A stretch of 64,000 nt of DNA from assembly GCF_034274695.1 (NCBI RefSeq), contig NZ_CP128362.1, positions 5,272,501-5,336,500 of the forward strand, in the 5' to 3' direction. The number at the start of each line of letters is the position of its first letter. Within the stretch, counting starts at the first letter, position 1. This document shows, piece by piece, positions 8,385 through 17,400 of this stretch. The position numbers were made by a program, and so were the translations under genes. The notes beneath the pieces are model-generated. The model worked only from the letters and a program-made list of their open reading frames with translations. It was not told where the DNA came from and did not search any database. The stretch is from Chitinophaga sp. LS1 (lineage in GTDB: Bacteria; Bacteroidota; Bacteroidia; Chitinophagales; Chitinophagaceae).

Positions 8385-11300
8385 TATTTTTTGAATTTGA
8401 AGTTTACATTAATACCGTAGGACCTTGTGCTGGGCAAACTGGTTCCTTCGATACCTGCGTAACTGATCGTGGATGAAAAGGCAGCTTCAGGATCAATGTT
8501 GTCAGTATGTTTCATTAATACCAGCAGATTGCGTGCTACCAGTGACACATTGATAGCAGAGAAGGGGGTGCGGCTCAATGTTTTTCCGTTCAGGCTGTAG
8601 CCCAGTGTTACCTGGCGTAGCTTGATGAAGCTCCCATCCAGCACATGCAGGCGGGATACGTTGACAGCCAGAGCTTGGTAGTACGTCTGGGCTTCTGTCT
8701 GACTGGTATTGGTTGTACCATCTTCGTACACACCTTTGGCCGTTACACCGTCTTCGCGACCTTCCAGGGTATTCTTGTTCAGACCACGATACATGGAATA
8801 GTAGCTGGTAGCAGACAATACCTTGTTACCAAATTTGCCATCCACGAGGAAGGAGAAATTGAAATGTTTATAACGGAAATCGTTATTGATGCCGCCAAAC
8901 CATGAAGGCAGCACACTGCCGAAGGCCTTGTAACTACCTCTCTCAGGAATACCGGAAGAGTTTACAACAATGTTACCATTGTCATCATACAGGTAATCGT
9001 ACGCCATTATCTGTGGACCAGCCATGCCTTTTACCAGTGCTGTGGCTGCATTTCGGGGTCGGTAGGTACCCAGGCTCAGGGTAGTACTGGTACTGTTACT
9101 GCCATAAATATCGATGATTTTATTCTTCACATTAGTGGCATTCACAGATACATTCCAGCTGAAATCATCATCTTGAACAGGTGTGCCGGTCAGCAATATT
9201 TCCACGCCCTGGTTTTGTGTGGAACCGGTACCGATATACTGGGTGGAATAACCGGAGGCCGTAGAAAGGTTTCCGCTGATGATCTCATTATGCGTCTTAC
9301 GATGAAAATAAGCCAGGTCTACCCCTAACCTGTTATCAAAGAACTTCACCTCCAGACCGGTTTCTACCTCTTTAAGGGTGTAAGGTTTCAGGTTTGTATT
9401 GGGTAATGCACTACTGAAGTTGGCCGTGATATAATCGTTGATACTGTTCTGTTGCGTATAATAAGTCTGGGTGATATAAGCATCAGTAGGCTCGCCACTT
9501 GCATTGGCCCAGGAAGCGCGGAACTTACCATAACTCATTTTAGGCACCTTCACCAGTTCTGAGAAGATAAAACTTCCAGACACAGAAGGCACAAAAATGT
9601 TCCTGTTGTTAGCCGGCAGGGTAGAATAGGTGTCATAACGACCTGTAGTCGTTAGTGTCAGGAAGTTCTTGTAAGAGAGATCCAGGTTATAATAAGCAGA
9701 GTGTGCTTCTTTATTGGTCAGGTCATAGGTCCTGCCATAGGTCACCACATTCGTATAGTTATACAGGTAAGGAATGATGAAGTTGTCGCCGGTTACACCT
9801 ATGATTTCATCTTTGTACTTTCTCAGTGCGGCACCGAGTGAGAGGTTGAAATCAAAATCATTTTTAATCCTGTGTTTGATGCCTACCAACGCGTCGGTGT
9901 TCATTTCCTTGCGGGATTCATTATTCAGGCTGTAGTCACCGCTAACAGTGGTACCATCGCTGGATGACCAATCGTACAGGGTACCCCATGGGGTGATCTG
10001 CCGGGTAACGTCACTGATGAAGTCATAGCCGACCCTTGCCTGTGCATAGATCCAGTCAGTAAAGTCATAGCGGGCAGTCATAGCGGAAATGAGGCGGGAG
10101 CGGGTAATTTTATTTTTGCTCTGGTTGAGTACGAAGTAAGGGTTGGTGACGTATGTGTCGTCTGTCCAGGCTATTTCCTTCCCATCTGCCGAAGCATCAT
10201 AACCCGGTGCTAATATAGATTCCCTGATATTACCAGCGAGGAACATGCCATTGTTTGGGTTCAGTGGCCCATCACTCAGGTAGGGCTTATTATTCGATTG
10301 TTCGTCGATATAGTTAGCCGCCACTGTCACCTTAAGTTTTTCAGATACTTTCTGATCTACATTAAGGCCGATGGTTTTCCGGTAAAGTGTATTATTGGAT
10401 AAGATACCTTTATTGTTCATATCTGACAGTGATAAACGGAAGGTACCGTTATCGCCCCCGCCGGAAGCAGATACAGTATTGGTAAAAGTTGTACCGGTAC
10501 GGTAAAAGTTCTCCAGGTTATTCTTCACAGCTGCATATGCGTAAGTATTGCCATCGAACTGAATGGTCTGTACACCATCCATTTTTTCGCCCCATGCCAG
10601 GCGGGTACTGTTTTGCGCGGCAGTAGTGGTAGTCGGTCTTTCACCGCTCTGGCCCTGGCCGTATTCATACTGGAAGTCAGTAAAATTAATTGCTTTATCA
10701 GCAGCAAAATTGGAGTTGTATTCTACCTGAAGGGTGTTCTTTTTCCCTGTTTTGGTGGTGATGAGTATCACCCCGTTTGCAGCACGGGAACCGTATAAGG
10801 CAGCAGCAGATGCTCCTTTCAATACACTCATACTTTCAATATCATCAGGGTTGATGTTAGATAAACCATCACCATAGTCGGCACCACCCCATTCTGTGGC
10901 ACTACCACGCTGTGTGTTATCCATTGGAACACCGTTGATCACGAAGAGCGGACTGGAAGCAGAGAAGCTCGCCATACCGCGCAGCAGTATTCTTACAGAT
11001 CCACCGGGACCACCACTGGTACCGCTTACATTCAAACCAGCTACACGACCTGTAAGGGAATTACCTACGTTGGTTTCACGTGCTTGTGTCATCAGGTCGC
11101 CGCCTACTTTAGATACAGAGTAACCTAATTTCTTCGATTCTTTGGTGATACCCAATGCGGTCACCATCACTTCGCCAAGCTGGGTGGAAGACTGATCCAG
11201 GACAAGATCTATCATAGATTGATTGGGCGCTACCTGTATGGTTTTGGTACCATAACCTACGAGTGATACTTCCAGTTCCACTGAGCCGGCGGGAATTGGC

Positions 11301-11485
11301 AAAGTATAAGAGCCATCGGGTTTTGAAAAGGTAGCGTTGTTCTTACCTTTTACTTTGATTGTAACTGCTATAAGGGTCTCTCCGGTTTTGGCGTCTTTGA
11401 CAGTGCCGGATAACTGTCGGGTTTGTGCAAATACTGTCTGACAAAGCAGCAGTACCATCAAAAGAAGTGATAGCTTCCTCATCAT
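8384..11485 (-). CDS. SusC/RagA-family TonB-dependent outer-membrane transporter
   Basis: 1,033 residues. In order: a signal peptide ending VFAQ, a carboxypeptidase-D-like N-terminal domain (residues about 25-100; GTVKDAKTGETLIAVTI), a plug domain (about 115-230; LRGMASFSASSPLFVINGVP), and a 22-strand-type barrel ending in an aromatic/basic tail (INVNFKFKK). It imports a ligand delivered by the SusD partner using TonB energy. An MM start makes the exact first residue ambiguous by one codon. No ECF sigma/anti-sigma pair is adjacent, unlike many SusCD loci. Confidence 0.95.
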   Translation of the reverse strand: MMRKLSLLLMVLLLCQTVFAQTRQLSGTVKDAKTGETLIAVTIKVKGKNNATFSKPDGSYTLPIPAGSVELEVSLVGYGTKTIQVAPNQSMIDLVLDQSSTQLGEVMVTALGITKESKKLGYSVSKVGGDLMTQARETNVGNSLTGRVAGLNVSGTSGGPGGSVRILLRGMASFSASSPLFVINGVPMDNTQRGSATEWGGADYGDGLSNINPDDIESMSVLKGASAAALYGSRAANGVILITTKTGKKNTLQVEYNSNFAADKAINFTDFQYEYGQGQSGERPTTTTAAQNSTRLAWGEKMDGVQTIQFDGNTYAYAAVKNNLENFYRTGTTFTNTVSASGGGDNGTFRLSLSDMNNKGILSNNTLYRKTIGLNVDQKVSEKLKVTVAANYIDEQSNNKPYLSDGPLNPNNGMFLAGNIRESILAPGYDASADGKEIAWTDDTYVTNPYFVLNQSKNKITRSRLISAMTARYDFTDWIYAQARVGYDFISDVTRQITPWGTLYDWSSSDGTTVSGDYSLNNESRKEMNTDALVGIKHRIKNDFDFNLSLGAALRKYKDEIIGVTGDNFIIPYLYNYTNVVTYGRTYDLTNKEAHSAYYNLDLSYKNFLTLTTTGRYDTYSTLPANNRNIFVPSVSGSFIFSELVKVPKMSYGKFRASWANASGEPTDAYITQTYYTQQNSINDYITANFSSALPNTNLKPYTLKEVETGLEVKFFDNRLGVDLAYFHRKTHNEIISGNLSTASGYSTQYIGTGSTQNQGVEILLTGTPVQDDDFSWNVSVNATNVKNKIIDIYGSNSTSTTLSLGTYRPRNAATALVKGMAGPQIMAYDYLYDDNGNIVVNSSGIPERGSYKAFGSVLPSWFGGINNDFRYKHFNFSFLVDGKFGNKVLSATSYYSMYRGLNKNTLEGREDGVTAKGVYEDGTTNTSQTEAQTYYQALAVNVSRLHVLDGSFIKLRQVTLGYSLNGKTLSRTPFSAINVSLVARNLLVLMKHTDNIDPEAAFSSTISYAGIEGTSLPSTRSYGINVNFKFKK

Positions 11486-11980
11486 GTGCTAGTTTTTGGT
11501 TTATAATAATGACAAGTTTTCAAAAGACTAGCAGTACAGGCAATACAAAGCTGTTGGTAAAGTTTACCAGCAAATTAGATTAAAAGGAATAGGCATAACT
11601 TGCCCTTAGGCATTAGCGCATGCCTTGTTTTTCATGTGTTGTTATGTTTGTTAGATTTAAAATGATCCTTTAGCCCATACATTCCCCCGTCAGGCAAAAC
11701 CTATTCATTGTTAACTGTCTGGTTGTATAAAGTAGTATTATTAGTTTCTCATAATTAAGTCAACAGCTAGTAGCTTGTGGACTGTTACTAAAACGTTAAA
11801 GCTAATGTATTGATGTGTCTTTTCATAAAAGTAGAGTAGTATAATCTATGAGTCTGGAACTTCTATCCTTGAATTAGAAATTCTTGTCATCAGATTGGCA
11901 AATTTTTATGATATTAGTCAGACGATATAATAGCAGTTATCATCGTAATATTTACTATTGTTTGAATAACTTTGATCAAC
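11486..11980. other. Divergent intergenic region with a dyad near the susC start
   Basis: 495 bp of AT-rich sequence between divergent susC and the dehydrogenase gene, with no convincing small gene. It should hold both promoters. A TAACTTTG box at 11967-11974 lies too close to the dehydrogenase ATG and has no TTG 21 bp upstream. Confidence 0.5.
11555..11569. promoter_or_regulatory. 15-bp dyad upstream of susC (candidate operator)
   Basis: TGGTAAA-G-TTTACCA is a perfect palindrome with 7-bp arms, 70-85 bp upstream of the susC start. It is the only strong short dyad in this region and could be bound by a LacI/GntR-type or two-component regulator. No regulator gene is adjacent. Confidence 0.35.
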
Positions 11981-12958
11981 ATGAAGACCGCCTTTTACAG
12001 TACACATAAATTTGAAAGGGATTTTTTGTTACAGGCAGCCGGCGACCAGCATGAATTAGTTTTGCTGGAACCGGCACTCTCATTGGCAACAGCACCGCTG
12101 GCAGCGGGTTGTGAGGCTGTTTGTATCTTTGTAAACGACGATGGTTCAGCCCCGGTATTAGAAAAACTCGCGGCACTGGGCGTAAAGTATCTCGCGCTTC
12201 GCTCCGCAGGGTTTAATCATGTAGACATACAGGTGGCACATGCATTAGGTATGCGCATAGCGCGTGTACCGGAGTATTCACCTTATGCCGTGGCAGAGCA
12301 TACAGTTGCCTTAATACTGGCACTCAATAGAAAACTTGTCAGGGCACACAACCGTATCAGGGACCTGAACTTCTCATTGGATGGGCTAACCGGTTTTGAC
12401 CTGCATGGCAAGACAGTCGGTATCATCGGCATGGGAAAGATTGGTAAGATCGTGGGCCAAATCATGCGGGGCTTTGGGTGTAAGATCATTGCTTTTGACA
12501 GATACCCGGATCCGTCTTATGAGGCTACTTATCTAAGTATAGATGAGTTGTGCCGGCAGGCGGATATCATTTCGCTGCATGCACCGCTGACACCCGAAAC
12601 GGAATATATTATCAATAAACAAAGCATTGCCAAAATGAAGAAAGGGGTAATGCTGATCAATACCAGCCGTGGTAGACTGATCAATACACTGGATGTGACG
12701 GAGGGATTGAAGTCAGGCCAGATAGGTTATCTGGGACTGGATGTATATGAAGAAGAGAGGGGATTGTTTTTCGAAGATCATTCCAGTGATATCGTACAGG
12801 ATGATGTGATCTCCCGACTGATCACGTTTGCCAATGTACTGATCACGAGCCATCAGGCATTCCTTACCGACACCGCATTAAAGAATATAGCAGCAACGAC
12901 GATGTTCAACTTAGATTGTTTTGTGAAAGGAGAGAAAGGAGTAAATGAATTAGGGTAA
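11981..12958 (+). CDS. D-2-hydroxyacid dehydrogenase, D-lactate dehydrogenase-like
   Basis: 325 residues from the ATG at 11981; an upstream TTG in frame was rejected. The Rossmann motif GMGKIGKIVG (about residues 151-160) and the catalytic triad of the family are present: Arg in INTSRGRLI, Glu in DVYEEERG and His in LITSHQAFL. The sequence type is that of fermentative LdhA, pyruvate + NADH to D-lactate. Alone, with its own terminator. Physical closeness to the lactate/rhamnose genes suggests a role in pyruvate/lactate overflow, but LutABC acts on the L-isomer. Confidence 0.88.
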   Translation: MKTAFYSTHKFERDFLLQAAGDQHELVLLEPALSLATAPLAAGCEAVCIFVNDDGSAPVLEKLAALGVKYLALRSAGFNHVDIQVAHALGMRIARVPEYSPYAVAEHTVALILALNRKLVRAHNRIRDLNFSLDGLTGFDLHGKTVGIIGMGKIGKIVGQIMRGFGCKIIAFDRYPDPSYEATYLSIDELCRQADIISLHAPLTPETEYIINKQSIAKMKKGVMLINTSRGRLINTLDVTEGLKSGQIGYLGLDVYEEERGLFFEDHSSDIVQDDVISRLITFANVLITSHQAFLTDTALKNIAATTMFNLDCFVKGEKGVNELG

Positions 12959-12983
12959 ATAATATCGGTGTAGATGTTTGAGT

Positions 12984-13015
12984 AAAAAGCCGCCTCTTTC
13001 AGGAGACGGCTTTTT
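12984..13015. terminator. Terminator after the D-lactate dehydrogenase-like gene
   Basis: AAAAAGCCGCCTC faces GAGACGGCTTTTT with one C-A mismatch and a short loop, followed by TTTTT. It also serves the convergent gene ending at 13019. Confidence 0.85.
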
Positions 13016-13018
13016 AAT

Positions 13019-13534
13019 TTATTTACGTTCATGAATATCCATTCTCAGGAGTTCATCTATAGATTCCTCCATATTGCCGGAATCAACGGCTTCGGCGAAC
13101 TTTTTCAGTTGTTTCGTCTTTTTGATACCAACACCCTTTTTATAGACATTCACTATTCCCAGAAGCCCTGCTCTGGCACCATCCCTTTGGTTCTTATTAT
13201 CCTTGTTATTGATGCAAAAGGACGCATAATTTCCCAGGTAGATAGGGTACAGTTGTGGGTTATCTTTCATCAGCTCGATCAAAGGATCACCCAGGTTAAT
13301 GTTCACATCAGGTGATCCCATTACCCATGTAAGGATAAATGCATTTGTACGCTTACGTAGTTCCAGTTGTTCATTGAGTGGTGTTTCATTCAGCCATTCA
13401 GTCGCCTGAAGGAACATGGGTGCTGCTTTCGCATAATCTTCTTTAACTTTCAGTTCAGGGAATTGCGGACTGCTCTGTGCGTTTACAAACAGGACACTCA
13501 GCAGCAGAAGGGAGGTAGCAAAAAATGTTTTCAT
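13019..13534 (-). CDS. Small secreted protein of unknown function
   Basis: 171 residues with a clear signal peptide (MKTFFATSLLLLSVLFVNAQ) and a soluble helical body containing the conserved-looking run NAFILTWVMGSPDVN. It is not recognised beyond resemblance to Bacteroidota-specific exported hypothetical proteins. It follows the M20 amidohydrolase gene by 14 bp on the same strand and should share its transcript. Confidence 0.75.
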   Translation of the reverse strand: MKTFFATSLLLLSVLFVNAQSSPQFPELKVKEDYAKAAPMFLQATEWLNETPLNEQLELRKRTNAFILTWVMGSPDVNINLGDPLIELMKDNPQLYPIYLGNYASFCINNKDNKNQRDGARAGLLGIVNVYKKGVGIKKTKQLKKFAEAVDSGNMEESIDELLRMDIHERK

Positions 13535-13548
13535 ATAGTATAGTGTGT

Positions 13549-14868
13549 TTACAAAGTACCGGGTGTACTACTATTGGTCACCTTATACAGGGGTTTCTTT
13601 TTCGCATAGTCAAATACCAGTTGGCAGAACACTTTAACACCTACATCCAGTTTTGAATCGTCAATAAAGAAATCCGGTGTATGGTGGGCGGCAACTTTTG
13701 CAGGATCTGCGCCTGCGGGCATGCCACCAAGGAAAAAGAAAAATGCAGGAGCTTTGTCACCATAAAAGGAAAAGTCTTCAGCACCTGTCGTCCATTCAGT
13801 TTCGTTTACATTATCTTTTCCGGCAGCGGCTTCGATAGAAGGGACCATGAGTTTTACTAGTTCGGGATCGTTGTAGGTCACTTTGGTCTTATTTTCAATC
13901 ACAACATCTGCGGTGGCGCCAGAAGCTTCAGCTATTTTGGTGGCTGTGAGTTTCATTTTCTCATGCACCTGTTTCAGCATTTTGTTATCAAATGTACGAA
14001 TGGTTCCTTCCATTGTCAATTCTTCAGGAATAATATTGCTTCTTACCCCACCATTTATTTTACCAACAGTGATGACTACGGGGCCTTTGGTCAATTCCGC
14101 CTGACGGCTGACGATGGTCTGGAATCCCTGAATGATCTGGGACGCGACTACGATTGGATCGATGCCGTTCCAGGGTTGAGAGCCGTGGGTTTGTTTCCCT
14201 TTTACTTTGATGGTGAACCAGTCGCTGGAAGCCATTTCGGCGCCGGATTTATATTTGACCATGCCCACGGGTGTCTGGGAGTTGATGTGCAGGCCGAAAA
14301 TGGCATCAACTTTTGGATTGTCCATTACACCTTCTTTGATCATGAGTGGGGCGCCGCCTTCTTCGGGAGCAGGAGCACCTTCTTCAGCAGGCTGGAAAAT
14401 GAATTTTACGGTACCAGGAACGTCTTTTTTCATGGAGGTAAGTACATCGGCGGTGCCCAGCAGGATCGCGATGTGAGAGTCATGACCACAGGCGTGCATA
14501 ACAGGCACTTGCTGACCTAGGTATTCGGCGGTGTCAAGAGATTTGAAAGGAATATTGGCTCTTTCATAAACCGGGAGGGCATCCATATCGGCGCGGAGGG
14601 CTACAACAGGGCCTGGTTTACCACCTTTTAGAATGGCGACAACGCCTGTTTTGCCAACCCCGGTATGCACTTCGAGACCAAGTTTTTTTAAGTGTTCTGC
14701 GACGAAAGCGGCTGTTTTGAATTCTCTGTTGGAGAGTTCCGGGTGTTGGTGGATGGCCCGGCGCCAGGTGATGACAGAGTCTTTAATGGAGGACACGTTT
14801 TTGTCGAGGGTGGATTGGGCCATAGAAAGCATAGGTGCAAAGGTCAGCAGGATGAACGTCTTTTTCAT
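13549..14868 (-). CDS. Exported M20-family amidohydrolase/carboxypeptidase
   Basis: 439 residues, signal peptide ending SMAQ. Metal-ligand and catalytic motifs of the M20D amidohydrolase group: ADMDALPV (about residue 93), HACGHDSHIAIL (about 125), PAEEGAPAPEEGG (about 160), HGSQPW in the dimerisation domain and HHTPDFFIDD near the end. Such enzymes hydrolyse N-acyl amino acids, indole-acetyl conjugates or hippurate-like amides. The export signal places it in the periplasm. First gene of a two-gene unit with the small secreted protein. Confidence 0.88.
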   Translation of the reverse strand: MKKTFILLTFAPMLSMAQSTLDKNVSSIKDSVITWRRAIHQHPELSNREFKTAAFVAEHLKKLGLEVHTGVGKTGVVAILKGGKPGPVVALRADMDALPVYERANIPFKSLDTAEYLGQQVPVMHACGHDSHIAILLGTADVLTSMKKDVPGTVKFIFQPAEEGAPAPEEGGAPLMIKEGVMDNPKVDAIFGLHINSQTPVGMVKYKSGAEMASSDWFTIKVKGKQTHGSQPWNGIDPIVVASQIIQGFQTIVSRQAELTKGPVVITVGKINGGVRSNIIPEELTMEGTIRTFDNKMLKQVHEKMKLTATKIAEASGATADVVIENKTKVTYNDPELVKLMVPSIEAAAGKDNVNETEWTTGAEDFSFYGDKAPAFFFFLGGMPAGADPAKVAAHHTPDFFIDDSKLDVGVKVFCQLVFDYAKKKPLYKVTNSSTPGTL

Positions 14869-14971
14869 GAGTCAGCTTAGATTTTGGTGAAGAGTGTGAG
14901 TGTACAAAATACAATTAATTTTGGCTTGTGGAATAGGCGGGAGAAAAATACCTTTTCGCGGGGAGGATAAA

Positions 14972-15010
14972 CTAAAAAGCACTTTTGTGGTGGACAAAAG
15001 TGCTTTTTAG
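14972..15010. terminator. Long perfect hairpin after the SUKH gene
   Basis: A 17-bp perfect stem (14972-14988 with 14994-15010) with a five-base GGTGG loop and T/A runs on both flanks. It lies just beyond the stop of the leftward SUKH gene and upstream of the leftward M20 gene, so it should insulate the two. Confidence 0.88.
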
Positions 15011-15011
15011 T

Positions 15012-15827
15012 TCAGGAAAGGTAATGGTTCAGTGAGTTGATAATCAGACCTGCGTCACGAAAGTTTTGGACCATTTCTTGTCGTTGACCTTCATACTCTT
15101 CATTCTCTATCTCCAGGAATACATAATTTTCATCTACTTCAGGGTGCCGGAGAATGCTGGCATTTAAATCATCCCGTTCTGCAGCATGTTCTGGTAAGAA
15201 TTCTTCCTGATGGTACTTAGGTACTTTATTACCATGTAAATAGATTCGGACATCGTTTTCCCCATGAAAGCCAAAATAATGTAAATCACCAGCGGAAAAA
15301 TGTGGTCTGATGGGTGTACCTAAAACGGTAGATATTATTCTTACCACCTCCCCAATCGGCGTTGTTGTTTCCACTACAAATATTTCAACCTCTTCAACTA
15401 TGATTAATTGCTCAAGATATTCACTAAATGTTGGAGCTATTGTTTCCTCTGATTTAATAATACCAGATTCAAGTTCAATATGCACAACAGAAGGTGTATC
15501 CGGATCTTTTCGATAATCCAGGCAGAGACACCAGTGAGCAAGTCCATCAAAGGGAATCAGCCCGTGTGGTATTGATGGCAAAAACTCATTGTTTGTAATT
15601 GAGTTTTCATTCGGACCGATGCCAAAAATCCTGGTATGGTTGTAATCTTCATCTCTTAAGCCACATCGTATATTCCCTCCATTTTGTTTTTTCATCAACT
15701 CAATGTAGGCCGCAGGCAGGCGGTATCCCAATTGCTTTTCAGCAGATTGAACCATTCCCGGAGTAAGTAATGGCTGAACATCGGATAGAGTAATGGGTCT
15801 TTCCCATATAGAATTTACATCTTTCAT
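15012..15827 (-). CDS. SMI1/KNR4 (SUKH) family protein with C-terminal extension
   Basis: 271 residues from ATG 15827; an open frame upstream of it runs into the divergent lutC start and lacks homology. The N-terminal about 150 residues have SUKH features: VQSAEKQLGYRLPAAYIELM, NGGNI, then GLIPFDGLAHWCLCLDYR. SUKH proteins are usually immunity proteins against contact-dependent toxins. The remaining 120 residues (PHFSAGDLHYFGFHGENDV onward) look like a second globular domain. No toxin gene is adjacent, so it may be an orphan immunity protein. Confidence 0.8.
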   Translation of the reverse strand: MKDVNSIWERPITLSDVQPLLTPGMVQSAEKQLGYRLPAAYIELMKKQNGGNIRCGLRDEDYNHTRIFGIGPNENSITNNEFLPSIPHGLIPFDGLAHWCLCLDYRKDPDTPSVVHIELESGIIKSEETIAPTFSEYLEQLIIVEEVEIFVVETTTPIGEVVRIISTVLGTPIRPHFSAGDLHYFGFHGENDVRIYLHGNKVPKYHQEEFLPEHAAERDDLNASILRHPEVDENYVFLEIENEEYEGQRQEMVQNFRDAGLIINSLNHYLS

Positions 15828-15873
15828 AGTGTGGGTAACATTTAAATGGTTAACAATGTCATATTCAATATAA

Positions 15874-15891
15874 AGAAATTCTCTAATTTCT
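15874..15891. promoter_or_regulatory. Small dyad in the lutC/SUKH divergent promoter region
   Basis: AGAAATT-CTCT-AATTTCT, perfect 7-bp arms, centred 62 bp upstream of lutC. It is a possible operator; in AT-rich sequence it may be chance. Confidence 0.25.
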
Positions 15892-15943
15892 CCATTATTT
15901 AATTTTCTCCCCGTAATTTGCACCTGTAATTCAAAGACATACC

Positions 15944-16513
15944 ATGAGCAGAGAAAGCATATTATCCGCTGTAAAGCAAAATCAGCCTGAACAGCATCCC
16001 CTTCCGGAACTGGAACCCTTTCACCACAGTGAAGCAGGCGATCCTGCGGCATTTACGAAAGTCGTAGCGTTTCTTGGTGGCCAGGTAGTATCCATAAAAA
16101 TTTATGCCGATATGCTCCCCCTAATAAAAGAACACCCACTGGTAGTTACCACCCACCCTGAATTTTATCCGGATGGTATGCAAAACTGGGAGGAAGGTGA
16201 GGGCCGCCAGCTTGAAAAGGTAGACCTGGCCATCATCCAGGGGCGCCTGGGCGTAGCGGAAAATGGCGCTGTATGGGTCACTGACGATGAATTGAAGGTA
16301 AGGGCGCTGCCGTTTATTGCGCAGCACCTGGCGATTGTCTTAAAAAGTTCGGAGATCCTACCTACCATGCATGATGCTTATCGCAAAATAGGCGGTCCGG
16401 ACGCCGGTTTTGGAGTATTTATCGCCGGTCCATCCAAGACCGCAGATATCGAACAATCACTGGTTTTAGGTGCACATGGCGCAAAAAGCCTGACCGTGTT
16501 CCTGATAGATTAG
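15944..16513 (+). CDS. lutC: LutC-like LUD-domain protein
   Basis: 189 residues, the size of LutC/YkgG. It ends in the family signature FGVFIAGPSKTADIEQSLVLGAHGAKSL written in two parts: GPSKTADIEQ and VLGAHGAKSL. It supplies the third subunit of the L-lactate oxidase whose LutA and LutB genes sit at 2229-4367. Its own promoter must lie in the 116-bp gap to the divergent SUKH gene. The gene is followed by rhamnose mutarotase, which ties this displaced pair to rhamnose breakdown. Confidence 0.9.
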   Translation: MSRESILSAVKQNQPEQHPLPELEPFHHSEAGDPAAFTKVVAFLGGQVVSIKIYADMLPLIKEHPLVVTTHPEFYPDGMQNWEEGEGRQLEKVDLAIIQGRLGVAENGAVWVTDDELKVRALPFIAQHLAIVLKSSEILPTMHDAYRKIGGPDAGFGVFIAGPSKTADIEQSLVLGAHGAKSLTVFLID

Positions 16514-16525
16514 AAATATTATACC

Positions 16526-16550
16526 GTATGCAGGTACATTGCCTGCATAC
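16526..16550 (+). promoter_or_regulatory. Hairpin between lutC and rhaM
   Basis: GTATGCAGG (16526-16534) pairs with CCTGCATAC (16542-16550) around a seven-base loop, followed by a weak TTTACTT. It could be a leaky terminator or a processing hairpin that tunes mutarotase expression. Confidence 0.5.
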
Positions 16551-16570
16551 TTTACTTAACCCACCCACGT

Positions 16571-16882
16571 ATGAAAATCGCCTTTAAAATGTACCTCAAA
16601 CCCGGGTACAAAGAAGAATATCGCCAACGACATGCTGCCATCTGGCCAACGCTGAAACAACTCCTGAAGGAAAATGGTGTCAGCGACTATACCATCTTTC
16701 TTGACGAGACTACCAATACCTTATTCGCCGTTCAGCAGCAGTCAGGCGAACAGTCTTCCCAGGAGCTGGGTACTACTGAGGTGGTGAAACGCTGGTGGGC
16801 TTATATGGCCGATATTATGGAAACAAACGAAGATCATTCCCCGTTATCCATCCCCCTTGAATCCGTTTTTCATATGGATTAA
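16571..16882 (+). CDS. rhaM: L-rhamnose mutarotase
   Basis: 103 residues, the expected length of RhaM/YiiL. Family residues are visible: RHAAIWPTLKQLLKENGVSDY (given here as RHAAIWP and GVSDYTIFL), WAYMADIME and a C-terminal LESVFHMD. It interconverts alpha and beta L-rhamnose so that the isomerase is supplied with the right anomer. Second gene after lutC. Confidence 0.95.
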   Translation: MKIAFKMYLKPGYKEEYRQRHAAIWPTLKQLLKENGVSDYTIFLDETTNTLFAVQQQSGEQSSQELGTTEVVKRWWAYMADIMETNEDHSPLSIPLESVFHMD

Positions 16883-16955
16883 CCTGGACTATTTCCTTTC
16901 GGCTAACTGGACTATCCATTCCCTTTCCCATTGCTTTATTTTTGACAAAAAAAGC

Positions 16956-17395
16956 ATGCAAAGACTGGATATCACCAACCTGTTTCCCGAAATTTATGCC
17001 GCCATCCGTGGACTGGAAAAAGCGACCAGCGATCTGAAATTACACCTTTACAAAAAGAGTTAATAAAGATCAGGGCATCCCAGCTCAATGGTTGTGCTTT
17101 TTGTTTGCATATGCATGTAGAGCTGGTGTTGAAATATGATGAAGCAGCCTATCGCCTCAACCTGATCACTGTATGGAAAGAAGCAAAACATATGTTCTCA
17201 GAAGAAGAACAGGTCATACTGGAATTAACAGAACAAATGACCCTGATCCATCAACAGGGTCTCACAGAAAATGTTTATTCAAAAGCAGTGGCATTATTCG
17301 GTGAAGAAACCACCGGACAGATGATGATGAGTATCCTCGCTATTAATAGCTGGAACCGGCTGGGAATAGTCCTGCATTGGAATCCGCAGATATAA
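16956..17395 (+). pseudogene. Frameshifted AhpD-like/carboxymuconolactone decarboxylase-family gene
   Basis: The first frame (ATG 16956) encodes MQRLDITNLFPEIYAAIRGL and stops at 17061-17063. The family core continues one frame back with KELIKIRASQLNGCAFC, then the MHVE segment, to a stop at 17395. Joined, this is a normal small AhpD-like peroxidase-associated protein with the CxxC redox pair intact. The break lies between 17040 and 17060 and needs a single missing base, or a -1 slip at CAAAAAG (17051-17057). Most simply a recent pseudogene or a sequencing error. Confidence 0.8.
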
Positions 17396-17400
17396 TGAAA

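Noticed and set aside
11967..11974. TAACTTTG box before the D-lactate dehydrogenase-like gene
   Set aside because: Transcription would start at the ATG itself and no TTG element lies about 21 bp upstream.
13963..14520. A 185-codon open frame opposite the M20 amidohydrolase
   Set aside because: Antisense shadow of conserved catalytic motifs; no signal, no homology-like pattern.
15828..16052. Longer N-terminus for the SUKH protein
   Set aside because: It would overlap the divergent lutC start and adds sequence antisense to lutC; ATG 15827 fits the domain start.
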